Shown here piece after piece: positions 4,650-7,488 of a DNA stretch of 7,488 nt. The DNA is from Streptosporangiaceae bacterium (GTDB lineage Bacteria > Actinomycetota > Actinomycetes > Streptosporangiales > Streptosporangiaceae), in assembly GCA_030042885.1 (NCBI GenBank), contig JASHYW010000002.1:1-7488 (forward strand), given 5' to 3'. The position numbers and the translations under genes were made by a program. Under the pieces are notes generated by a model that saw only the letters and a list, made by a program, of their open reading frames with translations, was not told the DNA's origin and did no database searches. Position 1 is the first letter of the stretch, and each line of letters begins with the position of its first letter.

Positions 4650-6262
4650 CGCAACGCCTCCGTCGCGGCGCGCTCGACGGCCAAGCCAGCGGAGTAGCGC
4701 TCGAGGAACGCGGCGAAGCCCGCGACGTCGCCGGGGTCGGGCTCGACGATGTCGACGGCGGCGTTCGCGAACACGCGTGTGCCCAGGTAGGTGCCCAGGT
4801 CGGCCTCGTCGGCCGCGCCGAGGTACGCGGCGAGCACCGCCATCCCCCACGCGCCGCCCTCCCCGGCGGTCCGGCCGACCGCCACCGGCGCGCCGAGTGC
4901 CGCGGCGAGCAGCCGCTGGGCGACCCCGGCGGTCCGGAACACTCCGCCGTGCGCGAACATCGCGTCCAGCCTGACGCCTTCGTCGGCCAGCACGCGCATG
5001 CCGAGGCTCAGCGTGCCGAACGAGCCGAGCAGCTGGGCGCGCATGAAGTTCGCCAGCGTCAAGGCGCTGCCCGGCGTGCGCACGACGAGCGGACACCCCT
5101 TGTCCAGCCCGGTAATCGGCTCGCCGGCCAGGTAGTTGTAGGCCAGCAGGCCACCCGCGTCGGGCCGGCCGTCCAGGGCAACGCGGAACAGGGTGCCGAA
5201 CACCTCGTCGGACGCTGCAGGCCGGCCGAGCGCCGCGGCGAACTCGCCGAACACACTCGTCCACGCGTCGACTTCGCTGAAGCCGTTGTTGCAGTGCACC
5301 ATCGCCACCGGGGCGCCGGCCGGCGTGGTGACGACGTCGATTTCGCGGTGCAGGCTCGCCAACGGCTTCTCGAGGACCACCATCGCGAAGATCGAGGTGC
5401 CGACGGACACGTTGCCGGTTCGCGGCACCACCGAGTTGGTCGCCACCATGCCGGTGTCGGCGTCTCCCTCCGGCGGGCACAGCGGGATGCCAGCCTTAAG
5501 GGTGCCGGTCGGGTCGAGCAGCGCGGCGCCCTCGTCCGTGAGCGTGCCGGCCTCCGCGCCCGCGGGGAGCACCAGCGGCAGCAGGTCCTTAAGCACCGTC
5601 CCTGGTCGGCAAGCGGCGACGACCCCGTCGAACGCCGCCAGCATCCGGGCGTCGTAGTCCTTGGTGGCCGGGTCGATGGGGAACATGCCCGACGCGTCGC
5701 CGACTCCGAGCACCTTTCGCCCGGTGAGCCTCCAGTGGACGCACCCGGCCAGCGTCGTGAGGAACGCCACCCGCGGCACGTGCGGCTCGTCGTCGAGGAT
5801 CGCCTGATAGAAGTGCGCGATCGGCCAGCGCAGCGGGATGTTAAAACCGAAGCGCTCGGACAGCTCGGCGGCCGCCTTGCCGGTGGACGTGTTGCGCCAC
5901 GTGCGAAACGGCACCAGCAGCTCGCCGTCGGCGTCGAAGGCGAGGTAGCCGTGCATCATCGCGGAGATGCCCAGGGCGCCGACGCTCGTCGGGCGCACGC
6001 CGTGCAGTCGCTCGGCGTGCGCCAGCAGGTCGGCGACCGCGCCCTGCAGCCCGGCCCAGACCGCGTCCAGCGCGTAGGTCCACCGGCCGTCGACCAGCTG
6101 GTTCTCCCATTCGTGGCCGCCCGTCGCCAGGACCTCGTGGTCCGGGCCGATCAGGCATGCCTTGATCCGGGTGGAGCCCAGCTCGATGCCGAGCGAGGTG
6201 TGCCCGGCGGCGATCGCCGCTCGCGCGTCCTCGGCAGGATGGTTCGCTGCCACTTTCGCCAT
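4646..6262 (-). CDS. FGGY-family carbohydrate kinase, probable L-ribulokinase (AraK-type)
   Basis: This is an intact 538-residue sugar kinase that transfers phosphate from ATP to a ketose, in the cytoplasm. Seen are LGIELGSTRIK at 24-34 (first phosphate-binding strand of the actin-like ATPase fold, with Glu27 where Asp is usual), GISAMMHGYL near 98-107, FRTWRNT at 119-125, GDADTGM at 266-272 (likely with the catalytic Asp), the second phosphate loop around GTS 288-290, AHGGVFRT from 437, and EGGAWGM from 468 (adenosine region). ATG 6262 was chosen because related proteins start about 20 residues before this first motif and because it overlaps the upstream stop as TGATG. The open frame extends 39 codons further upstream, inside the GH127 gene. 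The GH127 and probable araD neighbours point to L-ribulose as substrate; xylulose is the main alternative. All motifs are present, so it should be functional. Confidence 0.88.
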   Translation of the reverse strand: MAKVAANHPAEDARAAIAAGHTSLGIELGSTRIKACLIGPDHEVLATGGHEWENQLVDGRWTYALDAVWAGLQGAVADLLAHAERLHGVRPTSVGALGISAMMHGYLAFDADGELLVPFRTWRNTSTGKAAAELSERFGFNIPLRWPIAHFYQAILDDEPHVPRVAFLTTLAGCVHWRLTGRKVLGVGDASGMFPIDPATKDYDARMLAAFDGVVAACRPGTVLKDLLPLVLPAGAEAGTLTDEGAALLDPTGTLKAGIPLCPPEGDADTGMVATNSVVPRTGNVSVGTSIFAMVVLEKPLASLHREIDVVTTPAGAPVAMVHCNNGFSEVDAWTSVFGEFAAALGRPAASDEVFGTLFRVALDGRPDAGGLLAYNYLAGEPITGLDKGCPLVVRTPGSALTLANFMRAQLLGSFGTLSLGMRVLADEGVRLDAMFAHGGVFRTAGVAQRLLAAALGAPVAVGRTAGEGGAWGMAVLAAYLGAADEADLGTYLGTRVFANAAVDIVEPDPGDVAGFAAFLERYSAGLAVERAATEALR

Positions 6263-7422
6263 CACCGGTCCAGAGTGGGCTGGGGGAACCAGACCCGGTA
6301 GGTGGCCTCGCCTGCGATGCCTGGCGATGCGAGGGAGGCGAAATCGGCGAAGCGCCAGGTGTGCAGCTCTCTCGGCCAATAGCTCCGGGGGCGATTCTCT
6401 GCCCGGAGCGGCAGGGAGAGCCTGCGGCCCGGGATGTCGAAGTCTACCGGTCCGTCCTGTTGGCCGGTGAGCCAGATGAGCTTGCCTGTCGGCTCGTGCA
6501 GCGGGCCGTCGAGGGCTAGCACCAGGGGGCCGCGCAGCACGGCCACCGCCCGCTGCTCGCCTGGGGCGCGGACGAAGCGCAGGCCCTCGCCGAAGTCCGC
6601 GGCTATGACGTCGCCGGGCTGCCAGTCGCGGCGGATGTCGAGCCAGCCAGAGGACGACGCTTCGTCTTCGACGGGCACGCCGTTTACCGCTGCGAGAACC
6701 GGGTTGCTCCAGCTAGGCATCCGCAGTCGGACGTTGAAGTCGCCGCCTTCGAGGACAGAGATCTCCACGCGTCCGGTACGCGCGAAGTCGCCCGAAACCT
6801 GGACGCTCAGCCCGGGGAAGTCGAAGCGCCCGTCCAGGTAGGTGTTGAAGCGTAGGCCCCCGCCGTCCTGCTCGACCGCCCAGCCAGAGGTCATCGCCAG
6901 GCCGCGGTAGCCGCTCATCACACAGCAGTTCGTCTTGATCTCGGGATACTGGCAGCTGCTGGGCGCGGCATCGCCCTCGAGCTCAAGGAAGTAGGCCCAC
7001 CAATGGCCGTCCGGCTGCAGTGCGCCCAGCAGGGCGTTATGCAGGGTGCGCTCCATCGCCTCAGCGTACCGCGCCTCGCCGGTCAAGTGCAGCGCCTGCA
7101 GGCACAGCCGGAGCCACGAAAGGGTGACGCAGGTTTCGTGCGGCTGGCTGAGCGGACGGGTCTGCGACAATGCGTGGTGCCGAAAACGCATGCCACCTGG
7201 AAGCCCGCCTTGGCGTGATTGGGGATCACCTGGCCGTTGGCGGCCGGCCGGCCCGATCGTGATCCGGTGATGACCGCGCTGCCCGGGCAAGAACCTGGCC
7301 GGCAGCCCGGCCGCCTCGCGGCCCGCGCTGCCGGCGGCCCGTACGTGGTTGCGCGGCGGCCGAGATGGCCGCTGGACTGGGGCATGATCGCCGCTGCCGG
7401 AGGGCGGCCTGCCGTGTGCCAT
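6262..7422 (-). CDS. GH127 (DUF1680) beta-L-arabinofuranosidase-like protein, N-terminal part missing
   Basis: GH127 enzymes cleave beta-L-arabinofuranosyl residues from glycans and hydroxyproline-linked sugars, feeding L-arabinose to the downstream kinase. From about residue 78 (ATG 7191) the protein matches the family: HETCVTLSWLRLCL (Glu96, Cys98), ERTLHNALLGAL, WWAYFLELEG, and TNCCVMSGYRGLAM (Cys166, Cys167), then a C-terminal beta-domain to the TGA at 6264-6262. In Bifidobacterium HypBA1 the equivalent Glu338, Cys340, Cys417 and Cys418 bind zinc, and Cys417 is the nucleophile. All four are present here. Residues 1-77 are Arg/Pro/Gly-rich and unlike the family, and the open frame runs off the window edge at 7488. 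Roughly 300 N-terminal residues are missing, with the acid/base Glu322 equivalent. It is thus probably a truncated gene; a frameshift near 7190 is an alternative. Its stop overlaps the kinase start (TGATG). Confidence 0.7.
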   Translation of the reverse strand: MAHGRPPSGSGDHAPVQRPSRPPRNHVRAAGSAGREAAGLPARFLPGQRGHHRITIGPAGRQRPGDPQSRQGGLPGGMRFRHHALSQTRPLSQPHETCVTLSWLRLCLQALHLTGEARYAEAMERTLHNALLGALQPDGHWWAYFLELEGDAAPSSCQYPEIKTNCCVMSGYRGLAMTSGWAVEQDGGGLRFNTYLDGRFDFPGLSVQVSGDFARTGRVEISVLEGGDFNVRLRMPSWSNPVLAAVNGVPVEDEASSSGWLDIRRDWQPGDVIAADFGEGLRFVRAPGEQRAVAVLRGPLVLALDGPLHEPTGKLIWLTGQQDGPVDFDIPGRRLSLPLRAENRPRSYWPRELHTWRFADFASLASPGIAGEATYRVWFPQPTLDR

Positions 7423-7488
7423 CGCCGCGGCGGCCGGCGGGATTAGGGGCGCCCGGGACCGGCGGGCACCGGTGTCGCGATCGTGCTC
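7192..7488. other. Unassigned sequence upstream of the recognisable GH127 part
   Basis: The minus-strand GH127 frame is open here but has poor codon bias and no family similarity. In another minus frame, about 7241-7184 reads NGQVIPNHAKAGFQVACVF with 16 of 19 third positions G or C, which looks like a piece of a different gene or of the same gene before a frameshift. I do not recognise it. Nothing else is supported to the edge. Confidence 0.3.

Noticed and set aside
4526..6301. 591-residue open frame on the plus strand
   Set aside because: It is antisense to the FGGY kinase, rich in Arg/His/Gly/Val, with no domain; only its first 24 or so codons (the transposase fragment) are meaningful.
1..7488. 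CRISPR arrays, tRNA genes or complete transposons
   Set aside because: No regularly spaced repeats, no tRNA-like T-loop with matching stems, and no transposase longer than about 31 residues were seen.

Overview
The window is very GC-rich, and its coding frames have third positions that are almost all G or C. Its recognisable proteins are closest to families common in Actinomycetota: a mycobacterial LipM/LipC-like esterase, an actinobacterial NifX-like protein, and an arabinose operon with a GH127 enzyme and an AraK-type FGGY kinase. I therefore read it as a chromosomal segment of a high-GC actinobacterium. The genus cannot be told. Coding density is low, and most genes are broken, so it looks like a decaying or rearranged accessory region. 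Sequencing error could explain some of the single-base lesions but not all of the damage.

Layout. On the minus strand, 85-408 is a NifX-family protein interrupted by an in-frame amber codon, with a strong ribosome binding site and a perfect inverted repeat upstream. From 410 to 1220 there is no convincing gene, but 736-867 holds a promoter-like motif overlapping a 10-bp palindrome, followed by two crossing inverted repeats (possible structured RNA or pseudoknot). On the plus strand, 1221-1388 is a small Cys-containing frame with an in-frame TGA. It leads into an intact esterase gene (1339-2634) followed by hairpins. At 3014-3819 is a 3-alpha-hydroxysteroid dehydrogenase/carbonyl reductase-like SDR broken by a one-base frameshift, followed by two competing stem-loops.

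From 3820 to 4504 there is no intact gene, only possible remnants and a 24-bp quasi-palindrome. At about 4505-4597 is a small fragment of an IS5-type DDE transposase. It abuts and truncates, after 18 codons, the last gene of a minus-strand operon running from the right edge: a GH127 beta-L-arabinofuranosidase-like protein (N-terminal part missing), an intact FGGY sugar kinase (probable L-ribulokinase), and the probable araD stub.

How the genes fit together. GH127 enzymes release L-arabinose, and ribulokinase plus L-ribulose-5-phosphate 4-epimerase carry it into the pentose phosphate pathway. The gene order and stop/start overlaps (TGATG, ATGA) mark a translationally coupled arabinose operon. 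Both ends visible here are damaged: the glycosidase lacks its N-terminal catalytic region and the epimerase is reduced to a stub, leaving the kinase as the only intact member. No new defence or mobile system is convincingly present. The best leads are the structured element at 736-867, the three single-site gene lesions, and the IS-araD junction.
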